From Candidatus Fermentibacterota bacterium (GTDB taxonomy: Bacteria > JAFGKV01): a stretch of 7,392 nt of DNA. Below the pieces are notes generated by a model. The model saw only the letters and a program-made list of their open reading frames with translations, made no database searches and had not been told where the DNA came from. Location: positions 1-7,392 of the forward strand of contig JAFGKV010000287.1 of the NCBI GenBank assembly GCA_016928395.1, written 5' to 3'. The translations under genes were made by a program, and so were the position numbers. The number at the start of each line of letters is the position of its first letter. The stretch's first letter is position 1. Positions 1-6,243 of the stretch are shown piece by piece.

Positions 1-488
1 CGCCGTAGTGCTATGAAGCACACGGAACGGCATCATTTTCATCCTCTCCGGGCGTCGTCCAACGCGCGACATGACGACTAACATGAGAATAGTGGTCGAT
101 TCAGCCCAATCTGCGTTGAATGTCCGGGTGGAACCGCTGGTGTTCAGATGAGATGAACTGCGAGGGTCGCATAGTTGGGCGGCGCGGTCAACCCAGGAGT
201 CTTGGAAACGCTCCTCGTATGCTGCCCTCATGGAAGTGAGGTTCGCCACCGGTGAGTGCCCAAGCGACCTCGGCGGCCGGGCCCGGATAGAGCGTCCCAT
301 CCAACCCCAAGAAACACGTCCCCACCCTCTTCTGGGGCGCAGATTGACCACCGTGTCGGCTTCCGCAAGCACCCGCTTCCTTGCTTCCTCACCTCTTATC
401 CATCAACGCGCCCCAAGCCCTTGGTGGTGGCTGCCCCCTCACTTGATTGGCCTGACTGCATACTGCCGATTGGCGACTCCAAGACCTC
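1..488. other. Non-coding left flank, no gene recognised
   Basis: This stretch lies downstream of the stop of the RCC1-like gene. The open frames on the plus strand between about 230 and 517 encode low-complexity, proline- and arginine-rich text without a recognisable domain or ribosome-binding site, so I do not call them genes. The only structure I can point to is an imperfect inverted repeat at 104-180, listed separately. I see no hairpin followed by a T-run just after the RCC1 stop, so the terminator of that gene is not identified. Confidence 0.6.
104..180. repeat. Imperfect inverted repeat, 77 bp, with a nested hairpin
   Basis: The left arm GCCCAATCTGCG (104-115) pairs with the right arm CGCATAGTTGGGC (168-180) with one gap and one mismatch. 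Inside it GTTCA (142-146) and TGAAC (154-158) form a second short stem around a 7-nt loop. The right end GTTGGGC fits the GTTRRRY core of integron attC sites. The left end GCCCAAT differs from the matching RYYYAAC core at its last base, and the inner pairing is lopsided. I therefore describe it as a structured repeat and not as an attC site. Confidence 0.35.
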
Positions 489-2474
489 CTACGGAATATC
501 TCCCTCGTAGCGCGTGAACCCGACCCGGTTGCCGGGTTCCGACTCCTGCCCATGACCCTCGGCCGTAACGTAATAGTACCGCCGATCTCCCGCGAGCGGC
601 CCCTGCCAAGTGGTACCGGCGAAGACGCCGCCATGATCCTGCGTGAACCCCAGGTATGCCTGTAGTGACGAGTAGACCCGATAGGTATCTCCCCCCGGCA
701 CGGGGTACCATGAGATGATGACTGATGACCCATCAGTCGTGATGCTGGCGGCGGGGGCCATCGGCGTGGGAAAGCCTTTAAGTGCCAAGCTGTGATACGC
801 CCCCCCTGCCACTGCCACGAAGCCGGCATTGGGAGCAGGAACGTCGCACTGGCCGGAGGTATTTCGCCCCCACGCGACCACGGAGCCGTCGGCCTTGAGG
901 CCAAGACTGTGATCATACCCCGCTGCGATTGCCGCAAAGTCGGCATTTGGTACGGGAACGTCAAGCTGCCCATGCTCGTTGGACCCCCAGGCGACCAGGG
1001 AGCTATCCGCCTTGAGACCGATACTGTGAGAGGACCCCGCCGCAACCTCCACGAAGCCGGTATTGGGTTCGGGAACATCACACTGGCCGGAGGTATTTCG
1101 CCCCCACCCAACGATTGACCCGTCGGCTTTGAGGCCAAGACTGAACTCGCTTCCCGCGGCGAGGGCCACAAAGCCGCCGTTGGGAGAGGGAACATTACAC
1201 TGCCCGAAGCCGTTGCTTCCCCACGCGACCACGGAGCTATCCGCCTTGAGGCCGAGGTTATGTGAATGGCCGGCCACGATCGCCACGAAGTTGGTATTGG
1301 GTTCGGGAACGTCACATTGCCCCGACGAATTGCTGCCCCACGCGAGCACTGAACCACAGGCCTTCAGCCCCAGGCTGTGGTACGCTCCCACCCCTACCGC
1401 TACGAAGTCCCCATTGGGAGCGGGGATGTCGCATACACCGTAAGCATTCTGGCCCCAGCCGATCATGGAGCCATCGACCCGAAGGCAGAGGTTGTGCGAT
1501 TCGCCCGCCATGGTGACGAAGTAGTCGTTGGGAAGTGGAATGCCGCACTGGCCGAAGCTATTCCGCCCCCACCCGACGACGGAGCCGTCGGCCTTGAGAC
1601 CGAGACTATGAAGACTCCCGGCGGCGATTCCCACGAAGCCGGTATTGGGTTCAGGCACATCACACTGGCCGTCGCTGTTCCACCCCCAGGCAACTACGGA
1701 ACCATCGGCTTTCAGCCCGAGACTATGGGTCCATGCCGCCACTGCCACAAAACCCTCGTTGGGATCCGGGACATCGCACTGACCCAGGTCATTGGCACCC
1801 CAGCCGACGATGGAACCGTCAGACCTCAGCCCTAGGCTGTGGTGTACTCCCGCGGCGACCGCGATGAACTGAGCGTTCGGCGTGGGAACATCGCATTGAC
1901 CCCAGTAGTTCCAGCCCCAGGCGACCACAGAGCTATCCGCCTTAAGACCGAGACTGTGATATCCTCCCCCGGCCACCGTCACAAAGCCCGTGTTGGGTGC
2001 CGGAACGTTGCACTCACCGTGTCCGTTCGAACCCCAGGCAACCACGGAGCCGTTCGATTTGACCGCCAGACTGTGATTGTCACCTGCCGCCACCGCGACA
2101 AATCCTGCGTTGGGAGTGGGAACATCACACTGGCCGGATCCATTGAAGCCGGAGGCAACGACCGAGCTGTCCGCCCTGAGCCCAAGACTATGCCCGCTTC
2201 CCGCCGCTACTGCCACAACGCCTCCGCTGGGACCGGGAAAGCTGCACTGACCGATGCCGTCGGATCCCCAGCCAACGACTGAGCTATCCGCCCTGAGCCC
2301 AAGACTGTGAGACCCACCCGCGGCCACCGCAGTGAGATCCAGAAGATCTGCCGGATCGGGCACCGCCATGGTTCCCCAGCCGAAGATCGTGCCTGAATAC
2401 TGGGCGTGGGAAACCCCCACCAGGAGGGTGATTACCGCAAAGATCGCGAAGATCATCGAAGTCTGGTGCTTCAC
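489..2474 (-). CDS. Secreted RCC1-like beta-propeller repeat protein with C-terminal FnIII-like domain
   Basis: 661 aa from a GTG start at 2474. I chose this start over the ATG at 2513 because AGAGGGGAG lies 8 nt upstream and because it puts the signal peptide at the N terminus: KHQ, then a hydrophobic core MIFAIFAVITLLVGV, then likely cleavage after SHA. Residues about 29-567 are 14 tandem units of about 39 residues with the pattern VVAWGSN..GQCDVP.PN.GFVAVAAG..HSLGLKADGS. This is the RCC1/BLIP-II type of beta-propeller strand repeat in the short form common in environmental bacteria; eukaryotic RCC1 units are nearer 50 residues and usually number seven. Residues about 571-661 form an FnIII-like domain (SWYPVPGGDTYRVYSS, YYYVTAEG), ending GFTRYEGDIP and a TAG stop. 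RCC1-fold proteins act as binding scaffolds. The ligand here is unknown, and the protein is probably extracellular or surface-bound. There is no catalytic motif. Almost every unit carries a cysteine. The gene stands alone, about 970 bp from its upstream neighbour. Confidence 0.88.
   Translation of the reverse strand: MKHQTSMIFAIFAVITLLVGVSHAQYSGTIFGWGTMAVPDPADLLDLTAVAAGGSHSLGLRADSSVVGWGSDGIGQCSFPGPSGGVVAVAAGSGHSLGLRADSSVVASGFNGSGQCDVPTPNAGFVAVAAGDNHSLAVKSNGSVVAWGSNGHGECNVPAPNTGFVTVAGGGYHSLGLKADSSVVAWGWNYWGQCDVPTPNAQFIAVAAGVHHSLGLRSDGSIVGWGANDLGQCDVPDPNEGFVAVAAWTHSLGLKADGSVVAWGWNSDGQCDVPEPNTGFVGIAAGSLHSLGLKADGSVVGWGRNSFGQCGIPLPNDYFVTMAGESHNLCLRVDGSMIGWGQNAYGVCDIPAPNGDFVAVGVGAYHSLGLKACGSVLAWGSNSSGQCDVPEPNTNFVAIVAGHSHNLGLKADSSVVAWGSNGFGQCNVPSPNGGFVALAAGSEFSLGLKADGSIVGWGRNTSGQCDVPEPNTGFVEVAAGSSHSIGLKADSSLVAWGSNEHGQLDVPVPNADFAAIAAGYDHSLGLKADGSVVAWGRNTSGQCDVPAPNAGFVAVAGGAYHSLALKGFPTPMAPAASITTDGSSVIISWYPVPGGDTYRVYSSLQAYLGFTQDHGGVFAGTTWQGPLAGDRRYYYVTAEGHGQESEPGNRVGFTRYEGDIP
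774..2390 (-). repeat. Tandem array of about 117-bp coding repeats (14 RCC1-like units)
   Basis: Each 39-residue unit corresponds to 117 bp. Two units, the sixth and eighth in protein order, are one codon shorter, having lost a residue in the AAG turn before HSL/HNL. The first unit is more divergent. Units are clearly related at DNA level: a run of 27 identical bases at 847-873 recurs exactly 234 bp (two units) away at 1081-1107. Because 117 is a multiple of three, the repeats also keep other frames open, which explains the long spurious open frames on both strands here. Such an array can change copy number by recombination or slippage. Confidence 0.85.
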
Positions 2475-2482
2475 GATGCCGA

Positions 2483-2491
2483 CTCCCCTCT
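2483..2491 (-). promoter_or_regulatory. Ribosome-binding site deciding the GTG start of the RCC1-like gene
   Basis: AGAGGGGAG lies 8 nt before the GTG at 2474. The upstream in-frame ATG at 2513 has no comparable purine run and would add 13 polar residues in front of the signal peptide. Confidence 0.6.
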
Positions 2492-2740
2492 CTGCCTGGG
2501 CTGCCTGGTGCACCGGGGCGCACCCCCAAGTTGACTGGAACGGTTCGCTACACGGCCTGAATGGAGCTTCTGAGTACAGAGCCCCGGTCCACGCACTCTA
2601 CAAGATACATGTTCACCCACGCCACCGCTTGTGACATGGAGCGGCGCGCAGCGCGAAAGCACGAAGCCCCAGCATCCAACGCTTTGGGAGCTGATGCCCG
2701 GCCGGGTGATCCGGAACTCGGTCGATATGCTCCGGCCTGG

Positions 2741-2763
2741 ATTGCCCGAACGAGTCGGGCAAT
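2741..2763. repeat. Perfect 9-bp hairpin, 5-nt loop
   Basis: ATTGCCCGA (2741-2749) and TCGGGCAAT (2755-2763) are exact reverse complements around the loop ACGAG. There is no T-run on either side in either orientation, so an intrinsic terminator is not supported. It could be a protein-binding palindrome or the remains of a small mobile repeat. Confidence 0.6.
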
Positions 2764-2880
2764 GACGAGGGGAAGTGTGGAAGTTGCACCATGTATGAGC
2801 GGGGGAACGCCCGGGGCCGTGTTTGTTTGAGAGTACCTCTATCTTCCTCATCCGAATGCCTACCGGACTGTCGCCCCGAT

Positions 2881-2928
2881 GCTCTGCGCCGGGATGCACG
2901 CCGCAGAGCGTGGTCCAGCACCGCTGGA
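2881..2928. repeat. Two adjacent perfect hairpins
   Basis: GCTCTGCG (2881-2888) pairs with CGCAGAGC (2902-2909) around a 13-nt loop. Four bases later TCCAGC (2914-2919) pairs with GCTGGA (2923-2928) around a 3-nt loop. Both stems are exact. No T-run follows. The function is unknown; they may belong to a structured RNA or a repeat element. Confidence 0.5.
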
Positions 2929-3443
2929 TGCTGGGCGCCGGGGCTCCAGACGACGAACAGCCCGGGCTTCTCCCGCGCTCCCCGTTCCGAGCTCCGAGTT
3001 CGTGAGACTGCAGGCTTCCGATTCCCCAAGAGTCCTTCGCTTGAGGGTTCACGTTCGCGTTCACGAGCCTTCTCCTCGCTGCCGATTCCGACCACCGATG
3101 CACGCTCCACTGTCCACCGTAGGCCGTTTGCCCTCGTTTCGGATTTCGTGCTTTGTGCTGCGGGTTTCGGGAGCGCCACGCGCTCCGCCCCCGATCATAC
3201 ATTCCCTCACTCAGGTCTTTCTCAGAGTCAGCGGAAGAAGGCTTACGCGACATGCGGTTGCACGCGGCGGACCGAATGCGTGACGCTCGACCACACCCTC
3301 GGAGATGGCGCGCGCACGATGCGGGCCGGCAGGAATGGGTGGCACGGGGAGACGCCCACCAGCGCAGCGGGTCCGGCAGGATCCGGCTGGTCGTTGCGTC
3401 ATGCCCCGTGCCGCCCAACTCCTGATCACCGCCATTCTCTCCG

Positions 3444-5285
3444 CTACTCCCCCGCTGTCGCCGACTCCAGCAGCCGCCGCTCCGCCCGGGCCGCCTCCGC
3501 TCGGTCGTGCTCCTCGTTCATCCGCTCGATGCCCTCCCGCGTCCGAGCCCGCTCTTCCTCCAGTCGCGCCCGCTCCTCCTCATGGCGGGCTCGCATCTCC
3601 TCCCGCTCTCTCACCTCTTTCTCTCGCAGTTCCGGATACAGGTAGGAATCCGTACGCGCCGCCTCGCATACTTCCAAACGCTTCGTCTCGAAGCCCTTGC
3701 GCTTGGCCATGACACGGTAGGTAATCGGAACCGACGAGGTGCCACCCTGGAGCTCACTCACGTCGAATCCCGTCGTGCCACGCGTCACGTACACCCCGCG
3801 GCAATCACCCCCAAGTTCCGTGAACACCCTCATCGGATTCGCCGCACCGATGGTCACCGTCTCCAGGAAAAGCGGATCCAGCTCGATGCGGCAGCGCCCA
3901 TTCACGAGCCGCCCTTCCCCAAAATCCTCGAACCAGTTCTCGGGGCTCTCCTGGCAGTACATGAGAGTCGGACCCTGGGAGGTCCTCACCACGCAGCTCT
4001 TCGTGCCGGAGCCAGCCAGGCCTCCGGCGTAGTAGACTCCATCGTTCGTCGTAGAAAGGGTGCCGCCGTAGACGCCCGTACCTAAGGTCGTGTATCCGTA
4101 CACCGCGAAACCTGAAGGTGAGCTGCAGGTGCCGTGGACTCCTCGAGTCGTGCCCGTGGTGGCCCAGGTCCAGCCATAGACTCCTGTCCCCGAGTTGGAG
4201 CCGCTCTTACCATAGACCCCGTAGGCGCTGCTGCCCGTGGTCGCAGTGTTCTCACCATAGATCACCGTTCCCCCTGATTCGACTGCGTGTAGCTTGGCAG
4301 AAGGTGCGGCAGTCCCAACGCCGACATTGCCCCCGCGCTCCACTGTCATGATCTGCGTGCCCGTGCTGTTGTCTTTGAACTGCAACTCTCCATCTACACC
4401 ATCGTACCTCATCCGTATGCCCAGGCTCCCAGTCCACTCCAACATCCGGATCGAGGCACTCCCGTCACCATACAGGCCACGCAAGGTCAGAATGGGCTCC
4501 ACGGTATTGGAGATCTCCAGATCAGACCCCGGGGTCGTTGTCCCGATTCCGACTCTGCCGCTGAAGTGACCTTTGCCTTCGAAGTAACCACCGAACCCGT
4601 CAGGGGAGTCGCTGACGCCCACTACGCCATAGTTCGTCCCGCTACCTTGTTCTGCATGGCCCACGACACCGATGCCGTGCTGTGAATAGGCCAGCCCCAT
4701 GAGACCTGCTGCATCACCAACCGTGGTTTCCGACAAGCCGAGCACCGCGGCCCCGCCTGGGGTGGTGGTCGATCCGCACAGCCCGAAACCGATACCAGTG
4801 ACTGCTTCGTTCTCGGCGCTGATGATCGCTGCCTCGTTTCGGTCCTTGCCTGGTAAGATTGACAACTCTCCCGTGACCGTGGTTCCCGGCACTAGGCCGC
4901 TGGCCATGTAGGAGTAGTCGTTGGCGGTCAAGCGTTGACGCGGCGTCTGGTTCACGCCCGCGAACGTCACCAGCAGCCAGTAGTCCTGGTCAAACGGTAG
5001 ATCGAGCGCCGGTTGCGGGCTTTCTCCCAGCACTACGTTGAAGACTCCGCCCGCCAGCGTGACCGATCGGACGCCGCTGTCCCACAGCACATTTCCTGCA
5101 GTTGCGGCATCGTAGATCCAGAAACGCATGGCGTAGCTGCCGTCAGCAACCGGGTTGCCTGCGGCATCGGTCACCTTGCCCTGATAACTTATCGTCTGTG
5201 GTATCTCGGCCTGCGAGACCGCGGCAATGCCGGCGAGACACACCACACTTGTCACCACGATTGCGGTGATTGTAGCACGATTCAT
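3444..5285 (-). CDS. Exported fibre-like protein with GVYG/VGIGT repeats and charged C-terminal helix
   Basis: 613 aa from the ATG at 5285, which has AAAGGAGGA with GGAGG 6 nt before it. The frame stays open upstream to 5801, but that part belongs to a different, frameshifted gene. Residues 1-26 are a signal peptide with likely cleavage after SQA. Residues about 27-135 form a compact beta-rich domain (ISYQGKVTDAAGNPVADGSY, DQDYWLLVTF, RQRLTANDYSYMASG). Residues about 165-240 and 340-420 carry glycine-rich GVVG/GVYG-type repeats. VGIGTTTPGSDLEI (245-258) and VGVGTAAPSAKLHA (321-334) resemble the short repeats of phage tail-fibre-like and trimeric surface proteins. Residues about 425-535 form another domain (ESPENWFEDFG, TGFDVSELQGG, YRVMAKRKG). 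Residues about 550-606 are a Glu/Arg-rich helix, probably a coiled coil or long single helix. The likely location is the cell surface or outside the cell; the ligand is unknown. There are no phage genes nearby, so a phage origin is not implied. Confidence 0.87.
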   Translation of the reverse strand: MNRATITAIVVTSVVCLAGIAAVSQAEIPQTISYQGKVTDAAGNPVADGSYAMRFWIYDAATAGNVLWDSGVRSVTLAGGVFNVVLGESPQPALDLPFDQDYWLLVTFAGVNQTPRQRLTANDYSYMASGLVPGTTVTGELSILPGKDRNEAAIISAENEAVTGIGFGLCGSTTTPGGAAVLGLSETTVGDAAGLMGLAYSQHGIGVVGHAEQGSGTNYGVVGVSDSPDGFGGYFEGKGHFSGRVGIGTTTPGSDLEISNTVEPILTLRGLYGDGSASIRMLEWTGSLGIRMRYDGVDGELQFKDNSTGTQIMTVERGGNVGVGTAAPSAKLHAVESGGTVIYGENTATTGSSAYGVYGKSGSNSGTGVYGWTWATTGTTRGVHGTCSSPSGFAVYGYTTLGTGVYGGTLSTTNDGVYYAGGLAGSGTKSCVVRTSQGPTLMYCQESPENWFEDFGEGRLVNGRCRIELDPLFLETVTIGAANPMRVFTELGGDCRGVYVTRGTTGFDVSELQGGTSSVPITYRVMAKRKGFETKRLEVCEAARTDSYLYPELREKEVREREEMRARHEEERARLEEERARTREGIERMNEEHDRAEAARAERRLLESATAGE

Positions 5286-5801
5286 TGTGATCCTCCTTTG
5301 TGGCGACCTCGCCGTCCCACAGCGGCCGCTTCGGGCGGGTATGGCTCTGTCCCGTCCGATGCTGTGCTCGGGAGCTTTCCTCGGGGGGGATGTACCAGTC
5401 ATAGTCCTCCTCACCAACGACATTCGATTGCGTCGACATCCGGTTGGAATTCCGCGCGATGCCACGCAAGAAGTAGTTCGTGGGAGCATCGCCGATGGTG
5501 TCGAGGGCGGCGCCACGGTTCGCCAAGGGCTTCCGGCCGCATTGAAGAAGGGCGTGGTCCTCCGGTAGAGGTCGTAGAACGTCGCGCCCGTTACCGCTCC
5601 CCAGGAGAGGCGCGCCGAGGTGGGATTCAACTGTGCGATTGCCAGAACCATGGGACTTAGGTCGCCGCCGCCGGCCATGACAGATGGCCCCACCACGTAC
5701 TGGGCGTGTGCCGCCAGGGGGAGAACGATCGTGGCCAGCACGACACCCAGACCCATCCGGGACCATCCGGGGCCATGAACCAGGAGATCAGGAGATCTCA
5801 T
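5282..5801 (-). pseudogene. Frameshifted gene for a short secreted FnIII-like protein
   Basis: From the ATG at 5801 (or the in-frame ATG at 5756) the product begins with a signal peptide, MGLGVVLATIVLPLAAHA before QYVV. An FnIII-like domain follows: TSARLSWGAVTGATFYDLYR, then RTTPFFNAAGSPWRTV. Near 5500-5515 the reading frame loses sense. Coherent sequence continues one frame over: LDTIGDAPTNYFLRGIARNS, then STQSNVVGEEDYDWYIP. Rejoining needs one inserted base or two removed. After that no stop appears before the fibre gene. A second indel in the run of seven C on the coding strand (5391-5397) would give a TGA at 5282-5284, overlapping the fibre ATG as ATGA. The intact protein would be about 160-170 aa. 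The start is uncertain: GAGG is only 1 nt from the ATG at 5801. Sequencing error is an alternative explanation. Confidence 0.65.
5291..5299 (-). promoter_or_regulatory. Strong ribosome-binding site of the fibre-like gene
   Basis: AAAGGAGGA with GGAGG 6 nt before the ATG at 5285 is close to the ideal Shine-Dalgarno. It fixes the start at 5285 rather than at in-frame ATGs further upstream. It also suggests the gene is translated independently of the broken gene ahead of it. Confidence 0.8.
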
Positions 5802-5826
5802 GCCTCACTTCTCAGTCCGGGGTGAC

Positions 5827-5851
5827 AGGGGTGACTCCCCCGGTCACCCCT
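5827..5851. repeat. Perfect 9-bp hairpin just upstream of the FnIII gene
   Basis: AGGGGTGAC (5827-5835) pairs exactly with GTCACCCCT (5843-5851) around a 7-nt loop. A further copy of GGGGTGAC lies directly beside it at 5819-5826, so the right arm has two possible partners. It sits 26 bp before the ATG at 5801 and could fall in the 5' leader. The GTCACCCC core with alternating partners looks like a REP-type repeat unit. No T-run follows in either direction. Confidence 0.6.
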
Positions 5852-5918
5852 CTATGTTCATGATGGGCGCCATTTGTGACAGAGAGGGTTCGCGGCGGAG
5901 GCCGCGGGAAATCCGGAC

Positions 5919-5996
5919 GTGAGCCCCACGTTGCCACGTGGCCCCGTTGACACGAGCACGTGGCTCACAGGGTGGGACAACGTCCCTACTCACGTG
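5919..5996. repeat. Nested palindromes with three CACGTG sites
   Basis: GTGAGCC (5919-5925) plus ACGT (5928-5931) pair with ACGT (5958-5961) plus GGCTCAC (5962-5968), an 11-bp stem with a 2-nt bulge. Inside lies the perfect 10-bp palindrome GCCACGTGGC (5933-5942). CACGTG occurs at 5935, 5957 and 5991. The role is unknown: a DNA-binding site cluster or a repeat element. Confidence 0.5.
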
Positions 5997-6133
5997 GAAG
6001 CTGAGTCTGCAATCGGCAATCGGCTGTCAGCGCTCTACTCTCTGCTCTCGGACGTATTACCCGCTGCGGGTTCAGTGCCAGTCTCCTCGCCCGCCTAAGC
6101 GAGGGCCGAGGTGGCCCTGTAGGGGAGTCCCGA

Positions 6134-6170
6134 GACGAGAGAATGCAGGGCAGTGCCCCATTCTCTCGTC
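6134..6170. repeat. Long hairpin: 12-bp outer stem and 4-bp inner stem
   Basis: GACGAGAGAATG (6134-6145) is the exact reverse complement of CATTCTCTCGTC (6159-6170). After a 2-nt bulge (CA), GGGC (6148-6151) pairs with GCCC (6155-6158) around the loop AGT. This is the strongest secondary structure in the window. Neither side is followed by a T-run, so it is not a classic terminator. It may be a REP/MITE-like element. Confidence 0.7.
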
Positions 6171-6243
6171 ACCCTTGTTACCTCTCTGCGGGGAGAACTC
6201 TTGTCTCCGCATTCCGCAATCGAATGACTGCCTATTGTCCTGG

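Larger units (their letters stand above)
2492..3443. other. Long non-coding interval between fibre-like and RCC1-like genes
   Basis: About 950 bp without a gene I can support. Open frames exist on both strands (for example minus 2471-3418 and plus 2791-3645), but their translations are arginine/serine/proline-rich, lack domains and signal peptides, and overlap one another, as expected of high-GC non-coding DNA. The interval holds three hairpins (listed separately), a 10-bp palindrome CCCGGCCGGG at 2697-2706, and a patchwork of near-repeated short words between about 2980 and 3175. It should also contain the promoter of the RCC1-like gene and the terminator of the fibre gene, but neither has a clear consensus match. 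A TATCTT on the minus strand near 2605 is too weak to call. Confidence 0.6.

Noticed and set aside
389-1357. Minus-strand open frame of 322 codons, and plus-strand frames at 1063-1443, 1377-1835 and 1839-2282
   Set aside because: They lie inside the RCC1 repeat array. Their repeats mirror the 117-bp period because the period is a multiple of three. They have no signal peptide or domain and conflict with the well-supported RCC1 frame.
2471-3418. Minus-strand open frame of 315 codons upstream of the RCC1-like gene
   Set aside because: The translation is rich in Arg, Ser and Pro with no domain and no good ribosome-binding site; it overlaps the RCC1 start region and competing frames on both strands. 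It looks like chance opening in high-GC DNA.
2791-3645. Plus-strand open frame of 284 codons
   Set aside because: Its C-terminal serine/arginine run is the antisense of the fibre protein's Glu/Arg helix, and the rest is low-complexity intergenic sequence.
3444-5285. Prophage tail-fibre gene
   Set aside because: The repeats look fibre-like, but the protein has a signal peptide and no phage structural, lysis or integrase gene is in the window.
3444-5801. A single 785-residue fusion protein reading from 5801 to 3444
   Set aside because: Residues between the broken FnIII domain and MNRATITAIVV are out-of-frame text. A strong ribosome-binding site and an intact signal peptide at 5285 mark a separate gene start.
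6134-6170. Intrinsic terminator for the toxin operon
   Set aside because: The stem is strong, but no T-run follows on either strand, and it lies about 280 bp beyond the toxin stop.
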